Source: SURF-43 sp964628985 (GTDB lineage: Bacteria > Chloroflexota > Dehalococcoidia > UBA2979). From it: 28,033 bases of DNA. Each line of letters begins with the position of its first letter. Within the stretch, counting starts at the first letter, position 1. Made by a program: the position numbers and the translations under genes. Below are positions 1 to 7,464 of the stretch, one piece after another. Below the pieces are notes generated by a model. That model searched no databases. It was not told the origin of the DNA and worked only from the letters and a program-made list of their open reading frames with translations. The stretch spans positions 1 through 28,033 of the forward strand of contig CAZVNJ010000028.1 of assembly GCA_964628985.1 (NCBI GenBank). The letters run 5' to 3'.

Positions 1-8
1 AGGTCGAG

Positions 9-476
9 ATGGCAGAGTCTGGCCTGCTGGAAGACCTCTACCGGGAGATCATCCTGGACCACTACCGCCAGCCGCGGAACCGCGACACCGCGATCACGCC
101 GACCTGCTCGGCGGACGGTGCTAACCCCCTCTGCGGCGACCAGGTGCGGATCGAGGTCGCGCTGGACGGGGACGTCATCAGAGACATTTCGTTCAGCGGC
201 CAGGGCTGTTCCATTTCACAGGCCTCGGCCAGCATGATGACCGAGTACGTGAAGGGACGCACCACCGCGGAGGCCCTCGCGGGCGTGGACGCGTTTCAGC
301 AGATGATGCTGACCGGCGAGGCCCCGGAGATCGAGGGCTTTGACGACATCGCCTCGCTGGTCGGGGTCGCGAAGTTCGCGGCGCGCGTGAAGTGCGCCTC
401 GCTCAGTTGGAAAACCCTCGCACAGGCGCTCGCCGAAGGCGGCGGCACCGTGACGACAGACGATGGGAGCCGGTAA
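9..476 (+). CDS. sufU: SufU-type Fe-S cluster assembly / sulfur-relay protein
   Basis: The 155-residue protein matches the usual SufU length and fold (NifU N-terminal/IscU-like). SufU takes persulfide sulfur from the cysteine desulfurase SufS and passes it to SufBCD in the cytoplasm. The zinc/sulfur ligands are all present: Cys42 and Asp44 (LCGD), Cys67 (GQGCSIS) and Cys129 (VKCAS). The insert between the second and third Cys, longer than in IscU, is the mark of SufU. An additional Cys33 is visible. The stop codon overlaps the start of the DUF59 gene by one base (TAATG), so the two are probably translated together. The first base of the start is only eight bases from the window edge, so the upstream partner, expected to be sufS, cannot be seen. 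Confidence 0.93.
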   Translation: MAESGLLEDLYREIILDHYRQPRNRDTAITPTCSADGANPLCGDQVRIEVALDGDVIRDISFSGQGCSISQASASMMTEYVKGRTTAEALAGVDAFQQMMLTGEAPEIEGFDDIASLVGVAKFAARVKCASLSWKTLAQALAEGGGTVTTDDGSR

Positions 477-835
477 TGGCTGACGAACCACAGGTCACCG
501 AGGCCGATCTCGCTGCGGAGGACGCTGGGCCGCCGACCGAGGAGGCCTTGATGGAGGTCCTCGACACGGTCGAAGACCCAGAACTCCGGATGAGCATCAC
601 GCAGTTGGGGCTTGTCTACGGAGTCGAAGTAGACGGCGACGGCATGGTCACCGTGAACATGACGCTCACCTCGCCAGCCTGCCCGGTCGGTCCGATGTTG
701 CAGGGCATGATCTACCACAAGCTCATGCAGACGCCCGGCGTCGAAGACGTCGAGGTGAACCTGGTGTGGAATCCGCCCTGGGATCCGAAGACGATGGCCT
801 CCGAGGACGTGAAGATGGCTTTGGGGATCTGGTAG
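476..835 (+). CDS. DUF59/MIP18-family (SufT-like) metal-sulfur cluster assembly protein
   Basis: The protein has 119 residues. The ATG at 476 shares a base with the sufU stop codon, which decides the start. The family signature is clear: DPEL-x-MSITQLGLVYGV at about 35-50, TSPACPVGPM with the conserved Cys69 at 66-74, and VWNPPWDPKTMASED near the C-terminus (98-111). Relatives (SufT, PaaD, eukaryotic CIA2) help mature Fe-S proteins. Coupling to sufU supports that role here. The acidic stretch at residues 1-25 lies outside the core domain. The gene ends 25 bases before a convergent gene, and no clear terminator lies between them. Family assignment is firm; its exact client proteins are unknown. 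Confidence 0.9.
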   Translation: MADEPQVTEADLAAEDAGPPTEEALMEVLDTVEDPELRMSITQLGLVYGVEVDGDGMVTVNMTLTSPACPVGPMLQGMIYHKLMQTPGVEDVEVNLVWNPPWDPKTMASEDVKMALGIW

Positions 836-860
836 GCCCGGCCGGCTCTTCAGCAGTCGG

Positions 861-1475
861 CTATTGGGTAGCGAAGTCCAGCGGCAGCGCGCCGTTCGGC
901 ACCTGGCGCTCCAGTGGTGCCCCCTCGCGAGAGCATCCCAACGCAGCGTCCGTGCGGCAGGTCCCGAGGAGCACGCGGGTGATGTTCACGATCACCTGGC
1001 CGTCCTCTCGCCGCGAGCGGAACTCCTCCATGTCCTTGGTGGCCGTCCCTTCGAGGACGGTGCCGTCGGCGGCCCAGCGTCCGGCGCCACAGGGATCGAC
1101 AAACGCGCCGGTGGCAGTCCCCACACGCACGGTCCCGTCCCAGCGCAGATGGCACGTGGAGCCCGCGGACCGGGAGAGCAACGCGGCCACTCGACCGTTC
1201 GAGTCGATGGATGTCCAGACCCCGTACGTGCGCTGCTGGCGGTCGTTCCCGAAGGTGGTCACGGCGGTGAAGACGGGAGTCCCTGGTTGCAAGTTCTCGA
1301 TGGGGATGCGCACCTCCCGAGGTGGGGGGGACGCGAAGGAGACGACGCAGACGGCGGTAAGGCCGACCGCGATCGCCACGACCAGGACGAACGCCAAGAT
1401 TCGCGGCCAGGGGTTGGACGGACGTGATTCGTCCGCCGGGCCCCCCAGCATGTCCCCCACGCGATGTGTCGCCAT
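861..1475 (-). CDS. single-pass membrane protein with degenerate Rieske-like domain
   Basis: The protein has 204 residues. A Pro-rich cytoplasmic N-terminus is followed by one membrane span (about 25-48), then an outside domain. Residues 54-165 look like a Rieske fold: RIPIENLQPGTPVF starts a typical first strand, and FVDPCGAGRW followed by ADGTVLEGTA resembles the Rieske PCHGS-x-W/DG-x-V-x-GPAP region. The C-x-H and C-x2-H ligand pairs are not intact: the first site reads STCHLRW (Cys108-His109) and the second reads PCGAGRW (Cys129, with Gly where His is expected). It probably binds no 2Fe-2S cluster. Cys173 and Cys181 lie in a C-terminal extension and could form a disulfide. The Rieske relation is my pattern reading; a simple unknown beta protein is the alternative. 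Confidence 0.7.
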   Translation of the reverse strand: MATHRVGDMLGGPADESRPSNPWPRILAFVLVVAIAVGLTAVCVVSFASPPPREVRIPIENLQPGTPVFTAVTTFGNDRQQRTYGVWTSIDSNGRVAALLSRSAGSTCHLRWDGTVRVGTATGAFVDPCGAGRWAADGTVLEGTATKDMEEFRSRREDGQVIVNITRVLLGTCRTDAALGCSREGAPLERQVPNGALPLDFATQ

Positions 1476-1482
1476 GCGGAGG

Positions 1483-1488
1483 ATCGTA
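1483..1488 (-). promoter_or_regulatory. candidate -10 box of a leaderless promoter
   Basis: On the minus strand TACGAT sits seven bases before the ATG of the Rieske-like gene. No Shine-Dalgarno sequence lies between (CCTCCGC). A start site about seven bases past the -10 would fall on the ATG itself, giving a leaderless mRNA. No good -35 is visible. Confidence 0.3.
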
Positions 1489-1532
1489 TCTGCGCGGTGC
1501 CCTTAGCGCGCCCTGGAGGCGTTCCACGAGGT

Positions 1533-1562
1533 TTGCCTCGCCCGTCGCCGAGTGCGTACGAT
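1533..1562 (+). promoter_or_regulatory. candidate sigma-70-type promoter for the substrate-binding protein gene
   Basis: TTGCCT (1533-1538), an 18-base spacer and TACGAT (1557-1562) resemble -35 and -10 elements, with four of six matches each. They lie about 100 bases upstream of the ATG at 1666, inside the 190-base divergent spacer. This is a sequence match only. Confidence 0.3.
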
Positions 1563-1665
1563 TCCTCGTGCCCCACCCGCGCACCGCAGGCGGCAGGACG
1601 CGGACAGGAAGTCCCAACATGGCCAGTCCCGTGCCCGTGGCGTGCCCTGTTGCCACGTCTGCTGC

Positions 1666-3303
1666 ATGACACGCCCCCTGTCGTCCCGCACGGGCCGTCG
1701 CCGTCTGATCATTGACGGGTCCCGCCTCGCGATGGCCGCGGGCATGGGGATCGTGCTGGGCGGCTGCTCCAGCAAACCCTCGGCAGCACTCGGTGGTCCG
1801 GTGCCACAGATCCATGGGCGCACGCCGCCCAAGGAGAAGCGGCCCACCCCGGGGGAGTTGCGGCTGGGGCTCGTACGGCCAGGCGCGGCGGATGCCCCTG
1901 CGCTCACGGACCTCGAGTCCCTGCTGGTGCATGCCCGCCTCGTCGCCGTGGATCCGCGCAACGGGCAAGTGCACGCTGACCTCGCCGACGAGGTAGAGCG
2001 GCCCGAGCCGACCGTGCTGCGGTTCCGCATTGACGATGGTGCCCGCTTCCATGTCCAGGGCAATGAGCAACCCCGTCCCGTGACTTCCGAAGCCGTGAAG
2101 GCCTCGTTCGAGCGGCGGGCCGCCGAGGGGGTCCCGCTCTTCTCGCAGGTCGTCGAGCGGGTCGATGCTCCGGACAAGGGGCACGTGGTGCTCCGGCTTC
2201 GAGCCCCCTTCGCGCTGCTCTTTGAACTCCTGGGTGCGCCGTCGGCGGCCGTCACCGGGGACGCCACCTACAGCGGGCTGAATGAGCGGGTGGGTGCTGG
2301 TGCCTTTGTCCCGGCCGCGCGCGAGGGCGCGCGGCTTCGCCTCGTGGCCAATCCGCTGCTCAAGGGCGACTCCGCGCCCCGACTCAGGGGGATCACGATT
2401 ACGGGCGCCGCCCTGGAGCGCGACCTGGACCTCGCCTTCGCACGCGGCGAGATCGACGTGCGACGTCACCAGGACGAACCCGGCGTCCTCATCGGGAGCG
2501 GCCGCGATGGACGGACGCTCGTCCGGCGGCCGGCGACGCGGATGCGGGGCCTTGGCCTCTCGCTCGTTGGACGCAAGGACGGTCGCGAGGTGCGTTCGGT
2601 GGCAGCGTTTCAGGACCAGCGCGTCCGGCGCGCCCTGTCGCTAGCCATGAACCGGCAGGCACTGCGCGAGGCGGAGAACGCATTTGCCTGCGGACCCGTG
2701 GGTCCAGCACACGCGGCGGACGCGATGGCACCGGCCGACGTTGAGTCCCATCCCCTCTTCCAGTACCGGCCGGACGAATCGGCGCAGTTGCTTCGGGCTG
2801 CCGGCCACGAGGGGCTTGCCTTCACCATCGTGCATCCGGACATCGCCGGCATGCTGCCGCTGGTCAAGGCCGTCGGCGACTCGTTGACGTTGGGAGGGTT
2901 CGCGCCCCGCATGCAGAGCATGACCTTCGCCGCGTGGCAGGCGACGCTGGCGGCTGGCGACTTCGAGGCAACGCTGGTGGAACTGACCAACCTGGAGACG
3001 CCCGACCTCGGACTTCGCCTGCATCAGAGCGGAGGGCTGGACGGGCGCTTCTCGCCCTGGGGGTACTCGAACCCCGAGTACGACGCAGCGGTGCTGGATG
3101 CATTGCGACAGTTCGACCCAGCCGCCCGGGCGGAAAAATCGCGGGAGGCTCAGCGGCTGCTCCTGGACGATGTGCCAGCGATGCTCCCCATCTACGCCCC
3201 GGGGGAGTCGATCTCCATTGCACCCGGGATTTCCGGATACGCCGCTGATGCGTACGAGTTCAACACGACCTACCTGTCTCGGGATTGGGCGGCGCCCGCC
3301 TGA
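1666..3303 (+). CDS. ABC transporter substrate-binding lipoprotein, peptide/nickel (SBP family 5) type
   Basis: The protein has 545 residues from the ATG at 1666, chosen because it directly opens a signal peptide. Arg-rich TGRRRL (9-14) precedes a hydrophobic stretch and the lipobox VLGGC with Cys34. The RRR could also act as a twin-arginine signal. The mature protein has the family-5 layout: an N-terminal strand-rich lobe, the DQRVRRALSLAMNRQAL segment at about 315-332 (the conserved VR-AL-AIDR region), and the late WGYSNPEYD and QRLLLDDVPAMLPIY motifs near the C-terminus. It should bind a peptide-like or small ligand outside the membrane. No permease or ATPase gene is in the window, so it is an orphan receptor here. 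Substrate unknown. Confidence 0.85.
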   Translation: MTRPLSSRTGRRRLIIDGSRLAMAAGMGIVLGGCSSKPSAALGGPVPQIHGRTPPKEKRPTPGELRLGLVRPGAADAPALTDLESLLVHARLVAVDPRNGQVHADLADEVERPEPTVLRFRIDDGARFHVQGNEQPRPVTSEAVKASFERRAAEGVPLFSQVVERVDAPDKGHVVLRLRAPFALLFELLGAPSAAVTGDATYSGLNERVGAGAFVPAAREGARLRLVANPLLKGDSAPRLRGITITGAALERDLDLAFARGEIDVRRHQDEPGVLIGSGRDGRTLVRRPATRMRGLGLSLVGRKDGREVRSVAAFQDQRVRRALSLAMNRQALREAENAFACGPVGPAHAADAMAPADVESHPLFQYRPDESAQLLRAAGHEGLAFTIVHPDIAGMLPLVKAVGDSLTLGGFAPRMQSMTFAAWQATLAAGDFEATLVELTNLETPDLGLRLHQSGGLDGRFSPWGYSNPEYDAAVLDALRQFDPAARAEKSREAQRLLLDDVPAMLPIYAPGESISIAPGISGYAADAYEFNTTYLSRDWAAPA

Positions 3304-3334
3304 GGTCGAGGACGCTGACGGGCGGGTGGAAACG

Positions 3335-4669
3335 TCAGACTTGGCGGCCGGCGCGGACGGCCTGGTCCAGCACCTCGATGACATGGCGCACGTCCACGCC
3401 ACTCGCGTCACGTCGCATGCCGCCTTCGAGTTGCATGGTGCAGCCCGGGTTGGAAGTGCAAACGGTCTCGGCTCCGGTGGACGCAATGTCCGCCATCTTC
3501 GCCTCAAGGACCGCGCTGGACATCTCCGGCTGGACGAGGGAGTAGAGGCCCGCAGCGCCGCAGCAGCGGTCTGGAGTGCGCATCTCCACCAGCCGCAATC
3601 CCGGGATGGCGCGCAGGATCGCGCGCGGGGCCTCACGGATCTTCTGGGCGTGCGCCAGGTGGCAGGCGTCCTGCAGGGTCACGGTGCGTTCGACCCGCCC
3701 GAGGCCGGCGGCGAAGTCTCGAGAGGCGACGAATTCCAGCACGTCGCGTACACCTTCGGCGAAGCGCTCTGCGCGCTCCGCCCAGTGAATGTCGTCCCGA
3801 AGAAGACGTCCGTACTCCTTCATGGCGGCGCCGCAGCCGGCCGAGTTCACGATGACCGCCTCGATGCCCGCCCGCTCGAACGTCGCAATGTTGCGTCGGG
3901 CGAGGGCCCGCGCCGTCTCCGCATCCCCGGCGTGCGAGTGCAGCGCGCCGCAGCATCCCTGCCCTTCGGGGGCGACCACCTCGCAGCCCACGTGCTCCAG
4001 CACACGTACGGTCGCATCGTGCACCCCCGGGTAGAACTCACCCTGCACGCACCCGATGAGCAGGGCGACCCTGGTGAGTGGTGTACCTGGTGGCCGTACG
4101 AGGAGCCCGGTTGATCGGAATGGCGGGCGGTCGAGGACAGGCGCGGCGGCCTCCATCCGCGCGAGCAGCGGCGGGAGCGCCGCTCGCAGTCGGGCGCCTG
4201 CCGGTCCGCGCACGAGCGACTGCAGACCCGACCGCGTGTACAGACGCGCAGCGCCGAGCGCCAGGCGCAGCCGTGAGGGCCGAGCCAGCACCTCGCGGAG
4301 GAAGAGGGCGCGCAGGCGCCAGCTGCGCGGCTGGCGTGCCGGTGCGTTCGCGAGGAGTGCAGCGCGTGCATCCTCCATGATTCGGCCGTAGGGCACGCTG
4401 GACGGGCACGCTGTCTCGCACGCGCGGCACTGAAGGCAGAGGTCCAGGTGCCCCAGGACGCGGTCGGTCGCCCCGATCCGTCCATCCAGCACGCTCGAGA
4501 TCAGGTGAAGCCGCCCCCGTGGCGACTCCAGTTCCTGGCCAGTGGCGATGTACGTCGGGCAGGCCGGCAGACAGAAGCCGCAGTGGATGCAGTTGAGTAG
4601 GTCGGCCTTTGAAGGGATGTCCGGCCCCACGAAGCCAAGGCCGCGCACATGGGTGTCTCTCGAGGTCAC
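3335..4669 (-). CDS. glcF: glycolate oxidase iron-sulfur subunit GlcF
   Basis: The protein has 444 residues from a GTG at 4669. This start overlaps the glcE stop (GTGA) and has GGAG seven bases upstream; an in-frame GTG at 4684 is possible but has a poorer site. Two 4Fe-4S motifs stand at Cys27/30/33/37 (CIHCGFCLPACP) and Cys78/81/84/88 (CLQCRACETACP). Two CCG domains follow, with QGCCGALHSH and DRCCGAAGLY, which bind further Fe-S centres in this family. It carries electrons from the flavoprotein subunits GlcD/GlcE towards the quinone pool. It is the third gene of a tight glcDEF operon and ends 31 bases from the convergent substrate-binding gene. Confidence 0.93.
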   Translation of the reverse strand: MTSRDTHVRGLGFVGPDIPSKADLLNCIHCGFCLPACPTYIATGQELESPRGRLHLISSVLDGRIGATDRVLGHLDLCLQCRACETACPSSVPYGRIMEDARAALLANAPARQPRSWRLRALFLREVLARPSRLRLALGAARLYTRSGLQSLVRGPAGARLRAALPPLLARMEAAAPVLDRPPFRSTGLLVRPPGTPLTRVALLIGCVQGEFYPGVHDATVRVLEHVGCEVVAPEGQGCCGALHSHAGDAETARALARRNIATFERAGIEAVIVNSAGCGAAMKEYGRLLRDDIHWAERAERFAEGVRDVLEFVASRDFAAGLGRVERTVTLQDACHLAHAQKIREAPRAILRAIPGLRLVEMRTPDRCCGAAGLYSLVQPEMSSAVLEAKMADIASTGAETVCTSNPGCTMQLEGGMRRDASGVDVRHVIEVLDQAVRAGRQV

Positions 4670-5901
4670 AGGCCCGCTCCCCACCGTCCGGGGTTGACCG
4701 TACCGCGCTTGTCGAATCCTGCCTTGAGCGCCTCGACCAAGATTCGGTCACCCGCGGCGGCCGGATCGACGGCCCCGCGCAGCTCTGCGGACGCCACCTC
4801 AACCTGGAGGAAGCCCCCACGCTCAGTGGCCAGCGCGCGCAGTCCCTCCACTTCGGCCGCGGTGACGTCGCCTCGTGCGATCACACTGCCCGCAGCGAGG
4901 TGCGCCCACGAGGCGAGCCCAGCCCCTTCGAGCGCCTCGACTGTCGCGTCGGTCTCGATGGGCGGGACGCCGATCCGGAGTACGGTCGCGCCATAGCCGG
5001 CGGCGAGGCGGCGGAGACGAGTCCATGCTTCGCGCGGCGCTTCGCCGGCGCCCGGCGCAAGTGCGCGAAGATCCCGCTCGCTCCGTTCGACCGAAGCGGT
5101 GGAGCCGGCAAGTTCGACGAGGACCGCCGGGACGGGCGCGAGCATCACCGCGTCCGCCGCCCGTGCGCCAAGGAGGGTGATCGCGCGCACCGCCAGCGAG
5201 GCGTCCCAGATGCGTCGCGCGAGTACCCCACATGCCTCAAGGTCTGCGGCGGGCAGGAGCAACGTCCGAGTGGCTGCCGGCAGCGGCGCCAGTTTGAACG
5301 TGGCCTCCACGATGACACCGAATGCGCCCAGGGCACCGGTATGCATTCGGTGGAGGTCGTAACCCGTCACATTCTTCACGACACGGCCGCCGGAGTGGAC
5401 GACTTCACCCGAGGGGAGGGCGACCCGCATGCCCAGGATGAGGTCTCGCGCGGCCGGGAGGTGCCCGCGCCAGGCGCCGGTGCGTGCCGTGGCGAGCATG
5501 CCTCCCAGGGTCACTTCATCTCCCGGCGGTGGGTCGACCGTCAGGTACTGCCCGTGTTCGCGCAGGGTGGCCTGCAGCGCGGCCAGCGTCACGCCCGCCT
5601 GGGCGGTGATCACCAGGTCGTCTGGCACGTACTCGATGATCCGGTCGAGACCACGCAGGTCGAGCGCGACGTCATACCGCGCAAGCGGGCGGCCGAGTGA
5701 GGTCGCCGTGCGGGCGCCGAGCGGTGCGACGGCCAGCCCGCCCTCATCCGCGGCATGGAGCAGCGTCGCGGCCTCCGTCCCATCGGTGGGGGCGAAGGCA
5801 ATGGCGGGCGTGACGCCGTCGAGGACATAGTGCTGCGGCGCCCGCTCGGTGTCAGCAGGGATCGCATGGCGGAGACGTTCGAGGGCGGCGGGGGCGGCCA
5901 T
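4666..5901 (-). CDS. glcE: glycolate oxidase FAD-binding subunit GlcE
   Basis: The protein has 411 residues from the ATG at 5901, two bases after the glcD stop. Longer in-frame upstream sequence runs inside glcD and has no family resemblance. The N-terminal half is an FAD-binding type 4 (PCMH) domain: VAPLGARTATSLG at about 58-70, PGDEVTLGGMLATA at 126-139, and the GlcE-type segment VVKNVTGYDLHRMHTGALG at 174-192. The C-terminal half is more variable, as usual for GlcE, which is shorter than GlcD. With GlcD it oxidises glycolate to glyoxylate at the membrane. It lies between glcD and glcF with a 4-base overlap to the latter, so the three are translated as a unit. Confidence 0.92.
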   Translation of the reverse strand: MAAPAALERLRHAIPADTERAPQHYVLDGVTPAIAFAPTDGTEAATLLHAADEGGLAVAPLGARTATSLGRPLARYDVALDLRGLDRIIEYVPDDLVITAQAGVTLAALQATLREHGQYLTVDPPPGDEVTLGGMLATARTGAWRGHLPAARDLILGMRVALPSGEVVHSGGRVVKNVTGYDLHRMHTGALGAFGVIVEATFKLAPLPAATRTLLLPAADLEACGVLARRIWDASLAVRAITLLGARAADAVMLAPVPAVLVELAGSTASVERSERDLRALAPGAGEAPREAWTRLRRLAAGYGATVLRIGVPPIETDATVEALEGAGLASWAHLAAGSVIARGDVTAAEVEGLRALATERGGFLQVEVASAELRGAVDPAAAGDRILVEALKAGFDKRGTVNPGRWGAGL

Positions 5902-5903
5902 CG

Positions 5904-7397
5904 TCACACGGAGTCGCTGCCGCGGCGCATCGCAGTCATGGCCTCGGCACCGTGCCCGGAGGAACAGCCGTGCCCACCCGGGAGCATCTTGCACGGGTTG
6001 AAGCGGTCCGCCCCGCCGAAGGCGGTGCGCACTGCGCGCATCGCGTCCAGGTCGGCGGGCGAGTAGATCCATTCCATGTAAGAGCGCTTCTCAAGCCCGA
6101 TGCCGTGCTCGCCGGTGACCGCGCCGCCAGCGTCGACGCAGAGCCGCATGATCTCCTCGGCGCACGCAAGGACGCGTGCCGTGGCGCCCGGCTCGTCCGG
6201 GTCGAACATCAGGTTCGGGTGCAGATTCCCGTCCCCCGCGTGGAAGATGTTGGCCACACGGAAGCCGTAACGCTGGCTCGTCTCCATCACCCCGGCCATC
6301 ACGGCAGGCAACTTCGTCCTCGGCACGACGCCATCGAGGAGATAAAACGCTGGCGATGCGGCACCAATGGCACCGATCCCGACCTTGCGGGCTTCCCACA
6401 GCCGGTCACGTTCCACGGCCGTGGTGGCCACCCGTACCTCGCGAGCGCCCGCGAGCCGGCAGACCTCCTCCACCACCGCACCGTCGGCCTCCACGCCCTC
6501 GGCCAGCCCTTCGACTTCGATCAGCAGGACAGCGCCGGCGTCCAGCGGATACCCGGCGTGGATGCGCGGCTCCACCAGCCGGATGATCTCCCGGTCCAGC
6601 ATCTCGAGGGCGACCGGGATGATGCCGCGCCGGATGATCGACGAAACGGCCTCCGAGGCGGCCTCGACTGAGTCGAACACGGCCACCGCGGTCCGGACGG
6701 CGGGGGCGGCACGGACGAGGCGCACGGTGACCTCGGTCACGATGCCGAGGGTGCCCTCGGAGCCGACGACAAGCCCGCGCAGGTCGATCCCTGGCACGTC
6801 CGGCAGGCGTCCGCCAAGCCGCGCGATGCGCCCGCCGGGGAGGACCACTTCGAGTCCCAGCACGTGGTTCACGGTGGAGCCATGGGCGAGGGTGTGTGGA
6901 CCGCCTGAGTTGTTTGCGACGTTCCCGCCGATCGAGCAGACCCGCTGTGAGGATGGATCCGGCGCGAATAGCAGGCCGAGCGGGGCGAGCGCCTCCTGGA
7001 GTTGGAGGTTGATGACCCCGGGCTGCACGACGGCGATCCGGTTCGCCCGGTCAATCTCCAGGATGCGGTTCATCTTCGTGAGCACGACGAGGACGCCGCC
7101 GGTGAATGGGACGGCGCCACCCGACAAGCCGCTGCCCGAACCTCGAGGAACGACTGGCCGTTGGTACTGCTCGGCGATCCGCACCGCAGCGGCCACCTGC
7201 TCCGTGTCGGTCGGGAACACGACGACCTCGGGAAGCGCGCGCTCGATCGTGGCGTCGTACTCGAAGGCGATGAGGTCTTCGGGTGCAGACAAGACGGCGG
7301 AGGCGCCGAGCGCGCCCACGAGGGCGCGCACGAGGGCTTCATGGCCCGCCGGGTGCCCGGACGGAGCCGGACGGGCGGCTGCGCTGCTCGTCGCCAT
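5904..7397 (-). CDS. glcD: glycolate oxidase subunit GlcD (FAD-linked oxidase)
   Basis: The protein has 497 residues from the ATG at 7397, the normal GlcD length; in-frame sequence upstream overlaps the divergent gene and is not GlcD-like. FAD binding is shown by VVPRGSGSGLSGG (82-94) and the GGNVANNSGGP region. The FAD-oxidase C-terminal domain carries FHAGDGNLHPN (385-395) and GEHGIGLEKR (429-438), matching metal/substrate-binding segments of GlcD and D-lactate dehydrogenases. The reaction is glycolate (possibly D-lactate) to the 2-oxo acid. The C-terminus has FNPCKMLPGGHGC with extra Cys residues. It heads the glcDEF operon. No Shine-Dalgarno is seen before the ATG. D-lactate dehydrogenase is the alternative, but the glcE/glcF neighbours favour glycolate oxidase. 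Confidence 0.93.
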   Translation of the reverse strand: MATSSAAARPAPSGHPAGHEALVRALVGALGASAVLSAPEDLIAFEYDATIERALPEVVVFPTDTEQVAAAVRIAEQYQRPVVPRGSGSGLSGGAVPFTGGVLVVLTKMNRILEIDRANRIAVVQPGVINLQLQEALAPLGLLFAPDPSSQRVCSIGGNVANNSGGPHTLAHGSTVNHVLGLEVVLPGGRIARLGGRLPDVPGIDLRGLVVGSEGTLGIVTEVTVRLVRAAPAVRTAVAVFDSVEAASEAVSSIIRRGIIPVALEMLDREIIRLVEPRIHAGYPLDAGAVLLIEVEGLAEGVEADGAVVEEVCRLAGAREVRVATTAVERDRLWEARKVGIGAIGAASPAFYLLDGVVPRTKLPAVMAGVMETSQRYGFRVANIFHAGDGNLHPNLMFDPDEPGATARVLACAEEIMRLCVDAGGAVTGEHGIGLEKRSYMEWIYSPADLDAMRAVRTAFGGADRFNPCKMLPGGHGCSSGHGAEAMTAMRRGSDSV

Positions 7398-7407
7398 GAT
7401 GTGGCCG

Positions 7408-7413
7408 AGTGTA
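7408..7413 (-). promoter_or_regulatory. candidate -10 box for glcDEF
   Basis: TACACT on the minus strand ends ten bases before the glcD ATG. The intervening CGGCCACATC has no Shine-Dalgarno, so the mRNA would be nearly leaderless. No TTGACA-like -35 is seen at the right distance. It lies in the 67-base divergent spacer shared with the SDR gene. Confidence 0.3.
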
Positions 7414-7464
7414 GCATCGAGCCACCGGCCGTCCTGTGAGACGAGCGAACACGGGGAGGGTCCG

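Noticed and set aside
850..2469. Long leftward open frame opposite the Rieske-like and substrate-binding genes (539 codons).
   Set aside because: High-GC shadow: Arg/Gly/Pro-rich composition, no domain, and it spans two real genes with clear motifs on other frames.
4609..5700. Rightward 363-codon open frame over glcF/glcE.
   Set aside because: Antisense to well-supported genes; composition is typical of GC-rich antisense frames.
6367..7464. In-frame upstream extension of the SDR gene through the whole glcD region.
   Set aside because: Runs antisense to glcD with no homology; the ATG at 7465 has a strong ribosome site and starts at the Rossmann strand.
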